Source of the DNA: Rhizobium sp. 007
GTDB taxonomy: Bacteria > Pseudomonadota > Alphaproteobacteria > Rhizobiales > Rhizobiaceae
Length of the DNA: 64,000 nucleotides
Assembly (NCBI RefSeq): GCF_015353075.1
Contig: NZ_CP064187.1
Location: 1,240,001-1,304,000, forward strand
Reading direction: 5' to 3'
The notes below the pieces were generated by a model that did not search any database, was not told where the DNA came from, and worked only from the letters and a program-made list of their open reading frames with translations. Positions 63,818-64,000 of this stretch are shown one piece after another. A program made the translations under genes and the position numbers. Position 1 is the first letter of the stretch. The number at the start of each line of letters is the position of its first letter.

Positions 63818-64000
63818 ATGGAAGCACTGAAACTATTCTATTCTATCGTACAGTTCAGCCCCTTTCCGGAGCGTTTTGAATACGTTAACGCGGGTGTTGT
63901 CGTCTTCGAAATCCGCCAAGGTAAAGTCGTCGTTAAGTTGGCAGATGATTTTTCGCGCGTGAAGAAGTTCTTCGGTGAAATCAACGCGACCTTCCTCAAA
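63818..64000 (+). CDS. DUF3037 family protein (partial, cut by window edge)
   Basis: The first 61 codons read MEALKLFYSIVQFSPFPERF, EYVNAGVVVFEIRQGKVVVK and continue off the window. The pattern YSxVQFxPxPxRxExxNxGVVxF is the start of DUF3037. AAGGAGG stands 8 bases upstream. DUF3037 proteins are often coded directly after HipA-like kinases of this type, so the pair is probably a functional unit such as a kinase with its partner or antitoxin. Its activity is unknown. Confidence 0.8.
   Translation, partial: MEALKLFYSIVQFSPFPERFEYVNAGVVVFEIRQGKVVVKLADDFSRVKKFFGEINATFLK

Overview
The window is high-GC DNA from an alphaproteobacterium of the Rhizobiaceae (Rhizobium/Agrobacterium-like). The basis is a second, tail-less FtsZ next to ordinary housekeeping genes, a FixK/FNR-type box before a phosphoketolase/acetate kinase pair, a single-chain B12-dependent ribonucleotide reductase with an NrdR box, a short rhizobial-type flagellin N-terminus, and the imuA/imuB/dnaE2 plus dinB gene set. 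The genus is an inference; no rRNA operon is present.

Layout. (1) 1-2.7 kb: a broken MFS transporter followed by two Tat-exported proteins. (2) 2.9-16.3 kb: conserved backbone with DegP/DegQ protease and RarA in one overlapping operon, DUF1883, ketopantoate-reductase-like protein, FtsZ2, SDR/LysR divergent pair, an AhpD-like protein, and phosphoketolase with acetate kinase. (3) 16.4-37.2 kb: accessory DNA with a phytochelatin-synthase-like protease and ChaC (both glutathione enzymes), a flavin monooxygenase, a fused nucleotidyltransferase-HEPN protein, a patch of decaying small genes (24.9-27.2 kb), a class III adenylate cyclase with TolB-like and TPR regions, ankyrin/YHS exported proteins, cupins, regulators and acetyltransferases. 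(4) 37.4-51.4 kb: an orphan oversized flagellin, a broken DUF262 protein, a DNA-damage locus (dinB, imuA, imuB, dnaE2) that is largely destroyed, a two-component flavin monooxygenase operon under a GntR regulator, an integrase, and a pair of tyrosine recombinases, one killed by a stop codon at a catalytic arginine. (5) 51.5-60.5 kb: backbone again with nrdJ, gpt, universal stress protein, CinA-like protein, a wrbA remnant and a small lipoprotein. (6) 60.57 kb to the right edge: an integrated element that used the 3' half of tRNA-Leu(UAA) as target, with a frameshifted integrase, an unknown gene, and a HipA-like kinase paired with a DUF3037 protein that runs off the window.

A clear contrast runs through the window. 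Backbone genes (degP, rarA, ftsZ2, xfp, nrdJ, gpt, cinA-like) read through without interruption, apart from a damaged 5' end of ackA. The accessory segments hold at least ten genes broken by single-base indels, stop codons or internal deletions. This is better explained by real decay of transferred DNA than by uniform sequencing error, although single-base indels should be confirmed against reads.

The best candidates for less-described biology are the HipA-like kinase/DUF3037 pair in the tRNA-Leu island, the single-chain MNT-HEPN protein, the HpaB-type hydroxylase/flavin reductase/cupin operon with its operator-overlapping and possibly leaderless regulator gene, and the array of 9-bp half-sites that sits exactly where dnaE2 is cut off.
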